DNA of 64,000 nt, taken from the NCBI RefSeq assembly GCF_900187445.1, contig NZ_FYEB01000017.1, forward strand, positions 50,146 through 114,145. Reading direction: 5' to 3'. The notes under the pieces are model-generated. The model did not search any database, had not been told where the DNA came from, and was given only the letters and a program-made list of their open reading frames with translations. Position 1 is the first letter of the stretch. The number at the start of each line of letters is the position of its first letter. Made by a program: the position numbers and the translations under genes. Positions 45,359-52,889 of this stretch are shown here, one piece after another. This DNA is from Pseudomonas sp. Irchel s3b2. GTDB lineage: Bacteria; Pseudomonadota; Gammaproteobacteria; Pseudomonadales; Pseudomonadaceae.

Positions 45359-46153
45359 GTGATCGACATATTCAACAGAACCGGACCACTCATGGAAGCT
45401 GCAAGTTATCCCGCCTGGGCTCAGCAACTGATCCAGGATTGCAGCGAGAGTAAGCGCCGGGTAGTCGGACACGAACTGTATCAACGTATGCGAGATAACA
45501 AACTCAGCGCAAAAACCATGCGTCAGTACCTTATTGGTGGCTGGCCGGTGGTCGAACAGTTCGCGTTATACATGGCACAGAACCTGACAAAGACCCGTTT
45601 TGCGCGTCACCCTGGCGAAGACATGGCGCGTCGCTGGCTGATGCGCAACATTCGCGTCGAATTGAACCATGCCGATTACTGGGTGCATTGGAGCCGTGCT
45701 CACGGTATCAGCCTGGAAGATCTGCAAGCCCAACGGGTGGCCCCTGAACTTCACGCCTTGAGCCACTGGTGCTGGCACACCAGTTCGTCGGATTCGCTGA
45801 TCGTGGCCATCGCCGCCACCAACTACGCGATCGAAGGGGCGACCGGAGAGTGGTCGGCCGTGGTTTGCTCCAATGGTGTCTACGCGGCTTCATTCCCCGA
45901 GGAGGACCGCAAGCGGGCCATGAAGTGGTTGAAGATGCACGCCCAGTATGACGATGCCCACCCATGGGAAGCGCTGGAAATCATCTGCACCCTGGCAGGC
46001 ATGAACCCGAGCAAAGCGCTGCAAGTGGAATTGCGCCAGGCTGTCTGCAAGAGTTACGACTACATGTATCTGTTCCTGGAACGTTGCATGCAGTTGGAAC
46101 TGGCAGGGAAAGCCCCGGTAGCCCGTGAGCGGATGGCATTGGCCGAAAGCTGA
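45359..46153 (+). CDS. TenA/PqqC-like helical protein
   Basis: A 264-residue all-helical protein of the heme-oxygenase-like fold (TenA, PqqC, iron-containing redox enzymes). Histidines and acids occur in RVELNHADYWVHWSRAHGI, ALSHWCWHTSSSD, ATNYAIEGATGEWS and KMHAQYDDAHPWEALE, a layout that could bind a metal pair or a thiamine-type ligand. It begins at GTG (45359) with AAAAGGA eight bases upstream. It lies 43 bases after the GGDEF-EAL gene and may be co-transcribed with it. The exact reaction is unknown. Confidence 0.75.
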   Translation: MIDIFNRTGPLMEAASYPAWAQQLIQDCSESKRRVVGHELYQRMRDNKLSAKTMRQYLIGGWPVVEQFALYMAQNLTKTRFARHPGEDMARRWLMRNIRVELNHADYWVHWSRAHGISLEDLQAQRVAPELHALSHWCWHTSSSDSLIVAIAATNYAIEGATGEWSAVVCSNGVYAASFPEEDRKRAMKWLKMHAQYDDAHPWEALEIICTLAGMNPSKALQVELRQAVCKSYDYMYLFLERCMQLELAGKAPVARERMALAES

Positions 46154-46174
46154 TCTGAAGGTTACGCAAGACAA

Positions 46175-46265
46175 CTGTAGGAGCGAGCTTGCTCGCGAAG
46201 GCTGCTTAACATTCAACTGAGAGGGTGAATGTCAAACCGCTTTCGCGAGCAAGCTCGCTCCTACA
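46175..46265. repeat. Paired REP-type repeat, GCGAGCTTGCTCGCGAA type
   Basis: Copies at 46175-46200 and, inverted, 46241-46265 use the core GTAGGAGCGAGCTTGCTCGCG, which is self-complementary within each copy. It lies between two convergent genes. Confidence 0.85.
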
Positions 46266-46290
46266 TTGGTTATGCGGCGTTGCTGAAATA

Positions 46291-47217
46291 TCAGCCCGCC
46301 ATCGCCAGGCGATTACGCCCCTCGCGCTTGGCCACATACAGGGCACTGTCGGCCCGTCGCAGCAGACTCTCGGCAGATTCGCCGGGCAACAGCGTCGAGC
46401 AACCGATACTGACCGTCAGCTCGATCATCTTGCCCTCGGCCACATAGTCCTGAGCTTGCGCCGCAAACCTCAGCCTTTCACCGACCATGGCCGCGGCCTC
46501 GCGGCTGGTGTTGGAAAGCAGGATCAAAAATTCTTCGCCACCAAACCGAAAAACCATGTCGACGTTGCGCAACTGGTTTTTGATCGAAGCTGCGACGGCC
46601 TTCAGTACGTCATCACCGGCACTGTGCCCGTAGGTGTCGTTGATCTGTTTGAAGTGATCGATGTCCAGCATCAGCAGTGAAAGAGGCTGCGAGTGTCGCT
46701 GCGACATCTCGATTTCCCGATGCAGCGTCTGATCCATAGCGATGCGGTTGCCCGTGTCGGTCAGCGGGTCGCGCAGGGCGCTTTGGGTGGCGGCACGGTA
46801 GAGCAAAGCATTGCGCATTGGAAAGAGAAGCGCTGACAGCAGCGACTCCAGATGGCCTTGCTCTTCATCGCTGAAGCGTTGATTGCGCCGGAACACCAGC
46901 TCACCCAATTGCTCACCTTCATGGCTGAGGCTGTAGCTGATTGAATGATGACCCCGCGCGCCGAATAGCAGGCGCAAGTCACTGGGCTGATGCTCATAAC
47001 TCAAGGCATCCAGCGGCACAAGGCGCTGAATTTCGCGGAAGAAAAGCCCGAGAATGCGTTGCGGCTCAAGACTGGTTTGCAGTTGCAGGCCCAGCTCCTG
47101 ACGCAACTGCGCAAGACTGACGGGCCGCTCCAGGAGGGGAGGCTGCTGACCAAAGCCCAGGCGTTGCAATTTGGCATTGTCGAAGTCAATTGCGTTGGTC
47201 TGGGAAGGTGATTTCAT
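46291..47217 (-). CDS. Cytoplasmic GGDEF diguanylate cyclase
   Basis: The 308-residue protein has no membrane helix. Residues 30-145 look like a GAF-type sensor (RILGLFFREIQRLVPLDALSY, then RRNQRFSDEEQGHLESLLSAL), followed by a GGDEF domain: LTDTGNRIAMDQ, LMLDIDHFKQINDTYGHSAGDDVL and the active site RFGGEEF. The inhibitory RxxD (RNVD) lies five residues before it, so product inhibition is likely. It should make cyclic-di-GMP from GTP in response to an unknown signal. Confidence 0.92.
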   Translation of the reverse strand: MKSPSQTNAIDFDNAKLQRLGFGQQPPLLERPVSLAQLRQELGLQLQTSLEPQRILGLFFREIQRLVPLDALSYEHQPSDLRLLFGARGHHSISYSLSHEGEQLGELVFRRNQRFSDEEQGHLESLLSALLFPMRNALLYRAATQSALRDPLTDTGNRIAMDQTLHREIEMSQRHSQPLSLLMLDIDHFKQINDTYGHSAGDDVLKAVAASIKNQLRNVDMVFRFGGEEFLILLSNTSREAAAMVGERLRFAAQAQDYVAEGKMIELTVSIGCSTLLPGESAESLLRRADSALYVAKREGRNRLAMAG

Positions 47218-47591
47218 ATGGCGTGAGCCCCTAAGCAGTAAGGCTGTCTTACAGGCTGGGTGAGAGCGGCTTTGGGCTGCGCGTCATACTGGTCCATCAG
47301 TCCCGTAGGACATTTGGCACGAGTTTAGTCCGCTTTGCCGAAGATTAGTAACCTCCCGGCTCAAGCTCCGCCTCGTCTGCTTTCACACGGCGTGTCTGAA
47401 CAAAATTAGAGCGAAAGTCATGCCATTCGGTTCAGTCGTATAAAAAAGTGTTCTAAATCAAAAAGATGGAGGTTTTTACGAGGGATGTCAGTGGGAGCGC
47501 TGACATTTATTTGACTTGAAATAGAGATGGTTACCACGACTTTGAATGCCGCGGCGGGAATCCGTCGCGGCACAAAAGCGACGCACGGGCG
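47218..47591. other. Intergenic region between yciK and the GGDEF gene
   Basis: These 374 bases contain no gene. A GC-rich hairpin (GCCGCGGCGG/CCGTCGCGGC, 47548-47571) lies just past the yciK stop and may end its transcript, though no T run follows. The middle (47395-47500) is AT-rich and probably holds the promoter of the GGDEF gene. Confidence 0.45.
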
Positions 47592-48332
47592 TTATTGGGC
47601 GTTGAATGCCTGACCATTGATGCCGGTACTGTCCGGCCCCATCAGGTAAAGGTAGACCGGCATGATTTCCTCGGGTGTCGGGTTGTTCAGCGGGTTTTCA
47701 CCGGGGTAGGCCTGAGCGCGCATGCTGGTGCGGGTGGCGCCGGGGTTGATGCTGTTGGAGCGTACCGGTGCCACTGTGTCCACTTCGTCGGCCAGGGTTT
47801 GCATCAGGCCTTCGGTAGCAAACTTGGAAACGCCGTAAGCGCCCCAGTACGCACGACCCTTGCGACCGACGCTGCTGGAGGTGAACACCACCGAGGCGTC
47901 CTGAGACAGCTTGAGCAGCGGCAACAGGGTGCTGGTGAGCATGAACATGGCGTTGACGTTGACGTGCATGACGCGCATGAAGTTCTCGCCGGACAACTGC
48001 TCGATCGGGGTCCGGGGACCGATGATGGATGCGTTGTGCAGCAAGCCGTCGAGGTGGCCGAACTCGGTCTCGATCATGGCTGCCAGTTCATCGTATTGAT
48101 GGGGCAGGGCTGTTTCCAGGTTGAACGGGATCACCACCGGCATTGGATGCCCGGCCGCTTCGATTTCATCGTAGACCTGAGTCAGGTTGGCTTCGGTCTT
48201 GCCCAGCAACAGCACGGTGGCGCCGTGGGCCGCGTAGGTTTTTGCGGCGGCAGCACCGATACCACGGCCAGCGCCGGTGACCAGGATGACCCGGTCCTTG
48301 AGCAATTCGGGATGGGCGGAATAATCAAACAT
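47592..48332 (-). CDS. yciK: YciK-family short-chain dehydrogenase
   Basis: A 246-residue SDR. The cofactor site is VILVTGAGRGIGAAAAKTYA and the NAG motif is varied to LLHNASIIG. Catalytic serine and tyrosine-lysine are in VVFTSSSVGRKG and YGVSKFATEGL, and the loop INPGATRTSMRAQAYPGENP matches YciK. The physiological substrate is not known. The ATG at 48332 follows GAGGTTTTTC. It lies downstream of mupP and ubiG in the same direction, a conserved order in pseudomonads. Confidence 0.88.
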   Translation of the reverse strand: MFDYSAHPELLKDRVILVTGAGRGIGAAAAKTYAAHGATVLLLGKTEANLTQVYDEIEAAGHPMPVVIPFNLETALPHQYDELAAMIETEFGHLDGLLHNASIIGPRTPIEQLSGENFMRVMHVNVNAMFMLTSTLLPLLKLSQDASVVFTSSSVGRKGRAYWGAYGVSKFATEGLMQTLADEVDTVAPVRSNSINPGATRTSMRAQAYPGENPLNNPTPEEIMPVYLYLMGPDSTGINGQAFNAQ

Positions 48333-48392
48333 GAAAAACCTCAACACAATTTAAAGCGGACCCTGTAGGCGCCAGCGAGTGAACCGCTTTTC

Positions 48393-48474
48393 GTAGGAGC
48401 CAGCGGTGCGGCGATCCGACTTGCCGGCGAAGGCGTCCTTGAAAGCGCCTTCGCCGGCAAGCCTGGCTCCTACA
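48393..48474. repeat. Paired REP-type repeat between yciK and mupP
   Basis: The left arm (48393-48435) contains GGTGCGGCGATCCGACTTGCC, the alternative arm also seen at 10412 and 24881. The right arm (48446-48474) has the core GCCGGCAAGCCTGGCTCCTAC. Confidence 0.8.
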
Positions 48475-48488
48475 AAAGCGTTCTCAGC

Positions 48489-49160
48489 TCAGCAGCTGCA
48501 CAACGCGTTATCCAACACCTCGAGCAGCGCCAGCGGATGATCGATCACCACGTCCGCGCCCCAGTGCTTCGGGTTGTCGTCCGGGTGAATATAGCCGTAG
48601 GTCACTGCGCAAGTTTTGGTGCCAGCATCACGGCCGGACTCGATGTCCCGCAGGTCGTCACCCACAAACAGCACACTGGCCGGGTCCAGGTCGAGCATCT
48701 TGCACGCCAGGATCAACGGCTCCGGATCCGGTTTGCTGTTCTTCACATGATCGGGGCAAATCAGCACTTTCGAACGTTCGGCCAGGTCCAGTTGCTGCAT
48801 GATCGGCTCGGCGAAACGCACCGGTTTGTTGGTGACCACGCCCCAGATCAGGTTGGCCTTTTCGATTTTTTCCAGCACCTCGGCCATGCCGTCGAACAGA
48901 TGGCTGTGGACCGCGCAACCCTTGAGGTAGCGGTCGAGAAATTCCTGACGCAGTTCCTCGAACCCCGGCGATTCCGGGTCCATGGAAAAGTTTGCGGCGA
49001 CCATCGCTTTGGCGCCGCCGGAAATTTCATCGCGAATGTGTTGAGTGTTGATCGGTGGCAAACCACGGTCAGCGCGCATCGCCTGGCAGATGGCGATGAA
49101 ATCCGGCGCGGTGTCGAGCAGGGTGCCATCCATGTCGAAAAGGACTGCTCTGATACGCAT
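48489..49160 (-). CDS. mupP: N-acetylmuramic acid 6-phosphate phosphatase MupP
   Basis: A 223-residue HAD hydrolase: nucleophile motif VLFDMDGTLLDT (Asp about residue 8), motif II GVVTNKP, motif III lysine with CPDHVKNSKPDPEPL and motif IV LFVGDDLRDIESGRDAG. Such proteins are often labelled phosphoglycolate phosphatase (gph). Directly between ubiG and yciK, this is the pseudomonad MupP, which removes phosphate from MurNAc-6-P in the AmgK/MurU peptidoglycan recycling route. The assignment rests on position plus family. Confidence 0.85.
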   Translation of the reverse strand: MRIRAVLFDMDGTLLDTAPDFIAICQAMRADRGLPPINTQHIRDEISGGAKAMVAANFSMDPESPGFEELRQEFLDRYLKGCAVHSHLFDGMAEVLEKIEKANLIWGVVTNKPVRFAEPIMQQLDLAERSKVLICPDHVKNSKPDPEPLILACKMLDLDPASVLFVGDDLRDIESGRDAGTKTCAVTYGYIHPDDNPKHWGADVVIDHPLALLEVLDNALCSC

Positions 49161-49164
49161 CGGC

Positions 49165-49863
49165 TTACTCCTCGCGCAGGGTCTGGATCATGTAATTGAC
49201 ATCGACATCGGCCGCCAGTTTGTAATGCTTGGTCAGCGGATTGTAGGTCAGGCCGATGATGTCCTTGACGGTCAAGCCAGCCATGCGGCTCCAGGCGCCA
49301 AGCTCCGAAGGGCGAATGAATTTCTTGAAGTCGTGGGTGCCGCGCGGCAGCAACTTCATGATGTATTCGGCACCGACGATGGCGAACAGATAGGCCTTCG
49401 GGTTGCGGTTGATGGTGGAGAAGAACACTTGACCGCCCGGTTTGACCATGCGGAAACAGGCGCGGATCACCGACGACGGATCGGGCACGTGTTCAAGCAT
49501 TTCCAGGCAGGTGACCACGTCGAACTGTTCAGGCATTTCTTCAGCCAGCGCTTCGGCGGTGATCTGCCGGTACTCGACGCTCACGCCGGATTCCAGCTGA
49601 TGCAACTGAGCAACCGCCAGCGGCGCTTCGCCCATGTCGATGCCCATCACGGTCGCGCCGCGTTGAGCCATGGCTTCGCTGAGGATGCCGCCGCCGCAAC
49701 CGACGTCGAGGACTTTCTTGCCAGCCAGATTGACGCGCTCATCGATCCAGTTGACCCGCAACGGGTTGATGTCGTGCAGCGGTTTGAACTCGCTTTCGCG
49801 GTCCCACCAGCGATGGGCCAAGGCTTCGAATTTGGCGATTTCGGCGTAGTCGACGTTGCTCAT
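49165..49863 (-). CDS. ubiG: Ubiquinone biosynthesis O-methyltransferase
   Basis: It catalyses the two O-methylation steps of ubiquinone synthesis using S-adenosylmethionine. The 232-residue protein has the start VDYAEIAKFEALAHRWWD, SAM motif VLDVGCGGGILSEAMA, VVTCLEMLEHVPDP and the late family segment THDFKKFIRPSELGAW. mupP begins four bases after its stop. It reads leftward with mtaD upstream. Confidence 0.95.
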   Translation of the reverse strand: MSNVDYAEIAKFEALAHRWWDRESEFKPLHDINPLRVNWIDERVNLAGKKVLDVGCGGGILSEAMAQRGATVMGIDMGEAPLAVAQLHQLESGVSVEYRQITAEALAEEMPEQFDVVTCLEMLEHVPDPSSVIRACFRMVKPGGQVFFSTINRNPKAYLFAIVGAEYIMKLLPRGTHDFKKFIRPSELGAWSRMAGLTVKDIIGLTYNPLTKHYKLAADVDVNYMIQTLREE

Positions 49864-49934
49864 GGTGTCAGTCCTCTAAAACTTGAAAAATCCTGTTGCC
49901 CCGGTTTCGGTCCAGGGTGCTTACAATTCGGTGC

Positions 49935-51269
49935 TTACGATTCGGTATGGCCGCTGATGCGCTGGCCCCAGGCCTTGGCGGTGGCGCACAGTTGCGCTTC
50001 ATCCAGGCGGGTCAGGCGGCGGTCGTCGAGCAGTTGCTTGCCGGCGACCCAAAGGTGTTTCACGCAGTCGCGGCCAGTGGCGTAGATCAGTTGCGAAACC
50101 GGGTCGTAGACCGGTTGCTGTGCCAGGCCCGACAGGTCGAACGCAACGATGTCCGCCGCTTTACCGACTTCCAGTGAGCCCGTCTCAGCTTCGATTCCCA
50201 GCGCGCGGGCGCCGTTGAGCGTGGCCATGCGCAGGGCGCGATGGGCGTCCAGTGCGGTGGCGGAGCCGGCAACAGCCTTGGCCAGCAACGCAGCAGTGCG
50301 GGTTTCGCCGAGCAGGTCGAGGTCATTGTTGCTGGCCGCGCCATCGGTGCCGACCGCCACATTGACTCCGGCCTGCCACAAGCGCTCCACTGGGCAGAAA
50401 CCGCTGGCCAGTTTCAGGTTCGACTCCGGGCAATGAATCACATGGGTGTTACTTTCTACCAGCAGCACCAGGTCTTCATCGCTGATCTGGGTCATGTGAA
50501 CGGCCTGGAGGCGCGGCCCGAGCAGGCCCAGGCGGCCGAGGCGGGCCAACGGGCGTTCGCCGCGCTGCTCGACCGACTGCTGCACTTCGAAGGCGGTTTC
50601 ATGGACGTGCATGTGAATCGAAGCGTCCAGTTCTTCGGCGATGACCCGGATTTTTTCCAGGGTTTCGTCGCCCACGGTGTAGGGTGCATGGGGGCCGAAG
50701 GTGACTGTGATCCGCTCGTGATGCTTGAGATCGCCGAATAATTCCACGCCCTGACGAATGGCTTCATCCGCCGTGCCGGCGCCTGGAATCGGGAAATCGA
50801 GGATCGGAATGGCGATCTGGGCGCGAATGCCGCTGTTATGTACGCATTCGCTGGCGATCTTCGGGAAGAAATACAGGTCAGAGAAACAGGTGATGCCGCC
50901 CTTGATCTGCTCGGCGATGGCCAGGTCAGTGCCGTCGCGTACGAAAGCTTCGTCTACCCATTTAGCTTCAGCAGGCCATATGTGGTTTTCCAGCCAGGTC
51001 ATCAGCGGCAGATCATCGGCCAGACCGCGAAACAGCGTCATTGCGGCATGCCCGTGGGCATTGATCAGGCCGGGGCTGAGCAACATGTCCGGCAGTTCGC
51101 GGACTTCGGTTGCGTTAAGCTTCAAGGCTGCTGCGCGCGGGCCGATAAAGACGATACGACCGTCGCGGATGCCCAGGGCATGCTCTTTAAGGACCACGCC
51201 AGCCGGTTCGACGGGTACCAGCCAGGTCGGCAGCAATAATAGGTCGAGCGTAGCGGTGGGGGTCGGCAT
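49935..51269 (-). CDS. mtaD: 5-methylthioadenosine/S-adenosylhomocysteine deaminase (TRZ/ATZ family)
   Basis: A 444-residue amidohydrolase that removes the amino group of methylthioadenosine to give methylthioinosine. Metal ligands are in LLSPGLINAHGHAAMTLF, the HMHVHETAFEV pair and AVHMTQI, with CPESNLKLASG and the aspartate in VAVGTDGAASNNDLDL. The gene is divergent from mtnA. In P. aeruginosa the two act in one route, with a methylthioinosine phosphorylase between them, that recycles methionine from polyamine by-products. Confidence 0.92.
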   Translation of the reverse strand: MPTPTATLDLLLLPTWLVPVEPAGVVLKEHALGIRDGRIVFIGPRAAALKLNATEVRELPDMLLSPGLINAHGHAAMTLFRGLADDLPLMTWLENHIWPAEAKWVDEAFVRDGTDLAIAEQIKGGITCFSDLYFFPKIASECVHNSGIRAQIAIPILDFPIPGAGTADEAIRQGVELFGDLKHHERITVTFGPHAPYTVGDETLEKIRVIAEELDASIHMHVHETAFEVQQSVEQRGERPLARLGRLGLLGPRLQAVHMTQISDEDLVLLVESNTHVIHCPESNLKLASGFCPVERLWQAGVNVAVGTDGAASNNDLDLLGETRTAALLAKAVAGSATALDAHRALRMATLNGARALGIEAETGSLEVGKAADIVAFDLSGLAQQPVYDPVSQLIYATGRDCVKHLWVAGKQLLDDRRLTRLDEAQLCATAKAWGQRISGHTES

Positions 51270-51336
51270 CGAGAATCGGTTCCGGCTTTTGTAAAGGATG
51301 GCGAAGTATACCCGAGCGTCTTCGCGGGGGGATCGC

Positions 51337-51342
51337 TATAAT
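51337..51342 (+). promoter_or_regulatory. Candidate -10 element of mtnA
   Basis: TATAAT is a perfect sigma-70 -10 hexamer, 35 bases before the mtnA start. No good -35 box stands 16-18 bases upstream, so the promoter is either activator-dependent or only partly recognised here. Confidence 0.4.
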
Positions 51343-51376
51343 CGGCGGCTTTTGTTCATGAGTGCGGGGTAAGTGG

Positions 51377-52453
51377 ATGCGCGATCGACTGTTGGCTGCG
51401 GAGAAGGTGAAGGCCATCGATTGGCGTGATGGCGCACTGTACCTGCTGGATCAGCGTATTTTGCCGTTCGAGGAAACCTGGATCGCCTACACCAGCGCTG
51501 CGGGTGTGGCTGAGGCCATTCGCTCGATGGTGGTGCGCGGCGCCCCGGCCATCGGTATCAGTGCCGCTTATGCCATGGTGCTGGCAGCCCGCACCCGAAT
51601 TGCCGAGGGCGGTGACTGGCAGGCAGCGTGGGAAGAGGATTTCGCGTTGCTGGCTGATTCCCGTCCAACGGCGGTGAATCTGTTCTGGGCCTTGAGTCGC
51701 ATGCGTGACCGCCTGGATCGTCTCAAGGAAGATGCAGACCCTCTGGCGGCGCTGGAAGCCGAAGCCATCGCCATCCATGAAAGTGATCGCGAAGCCAACC
51801 TGACCATGGCCCAGCTGGGTGTCGACCTGATCCGCAAGCATCAGGGCAACGCCCAGGCGATCCTCACGCACTGCAATACCGGCGCATTGGCCACCGGCGG
51901 CTTCGGCACGGCGCTGGGGGTGATTCGCGGGGCTTTCATCGAAGGTATGGTCGAACGCGTCTATGCCGATGAAACCCGGCCATGGCTGCAAGGTTCGCGA
52001 TTGACCGCATGGGAATTGGCCAATGAGGGCATTCCCGTGACCCTCAATGCTGACTCCGCCGCCGCGCACATCATGAAAACCAAGGGTGTGACCTGGGTAA
52101 TCGTCGGCGCCGACCGCATCACCGCCAATGGCGACGTGGCGAACAAGATCGGCACCTACCAACTGGCGGTCAACGCCATGCACCACGGCGTGCGCTTCAT
52201 GGTGGTGGCGCCGAGTTCGACCATCGACATGAATCTGGCCAGTGGTGATGAGATTCCCATTGAAGAGCGCGACGGCCGCGAGTTGCTGGAAGTCGGCGGC
52301 AAGCGAGTCGGGGCGGATGTCGATGCGTTCAACCCGGTGTTCGACGTGACGCCTGCGGATTTGATCGATGTGATCGTTACCGAAAAAGGCATCGTCGAAC
52401 GGCCGGATACGGCGAAAATGGCCCAGTTGATGTGCCGTAAGCGTCTGCATTAA
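51377..52453 (+). CDS. mtnA: Methylthioribose-1-phosphate isomerase
   Basis: It turns 5-methylthioribose-1-phosphate into methylthioribulose-1-phosphate in methionine salvage. The 358-residue protein shares the eIF2B-like fold: VVRGAPAIGISAAYAM, the catalytic cysteine in LTHCNTGALATGG and the aspartate in VIVGADRITANGDVANKIGTY. The ATG at 51377 gives the normal N-terminus MRDRLLAAEKVKAIDW. Its partner mtaD is transcribed in the opposite direction. Confidence 0.94.
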   Translation: MRDRLLAAEKVKAIDWRDGALYLLDQRILPFEETWIAYTSAAGVAEAIRSMVVRGAPAIGISAAYAMVLAARTRIAEGGDWQAAWEEDFALLADSRPTAVNLFWALSRMRDRLDRLKEDADPLAALEAEAIAIHESDREANLTMAQLGVDLIRKHQGNAQAILTHCNTGALATGGFGTALGVIRGAFIEGMVERVYADETRPWLQGSRLTAWELANEGIPVTLNADSAAAHIMKTKGVTWVIVGADRITANGDVANKIGTYQLAVNAMHHGVRFMVVAPSSTIDMNLASGDEIPIEERDGRELLEVGGKRVGADVDAFNPVFDVTPADLIDVIVTEKGIVERPDTAKMAQLMCRKRLH

Positions 52454-52478
52454 AAGTATCTGGCGCCTGAGAAGTCGC

Positions 52479-52556
52479 CTTCGCGGGCAAGCCTCGCTCC
52501 TACAGTAGATTTGTGAACGGCACAGATCAATGTAGGAGCGAGGCTTGCCCGCGAAG
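52479..52556. repeat. Paired REP-type repeat before gyrA
   Basis: The inverted copy (52479-52505) precedes the forward copy (52531-52556), the same order as at 36549-36626. Confidence 0.85.
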
Positions 52557-52889
52557 AACGATGACGCGATCTGTCTTTCCTGATGGCCGCATTTGGCATG
52601 CGGATCGGGCTTGATAATCCCTCTAAGCCCCTCTCGTCCCTTTCAAGCCTGTCACCGGTCAACTAACTATGCTCCATGCGCATCTGGGGGATAGGTGCGT
52701 GGCGGCTCTTGTGATAACATCCGGCGGTTTCCAGGGTAGCCTGATGTGGCTGCCTTTACTGCGCAGATCCATGGCATAACTCGTTGATTTGTCGTAAGTC
52801 GGTGCATGGCACTCAGTCTGCATCGGCGAGCTTCGTTCGTCCCATATGGATGTGACGAAGTTTCACCAGAAAAAGGAATCAGGCTTCTC
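52557..52889. other. gyrA leader region
   Basis: These 333 bases after the REP pair hold no gene and must contain the gyrA promoter. TTGTGATAACAT near 52710 is a possible promoter fragment but lacks a matching partner box. AAAAAGGAAT lies about 15 bases before the gyrA start. Confidence 0.4.
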
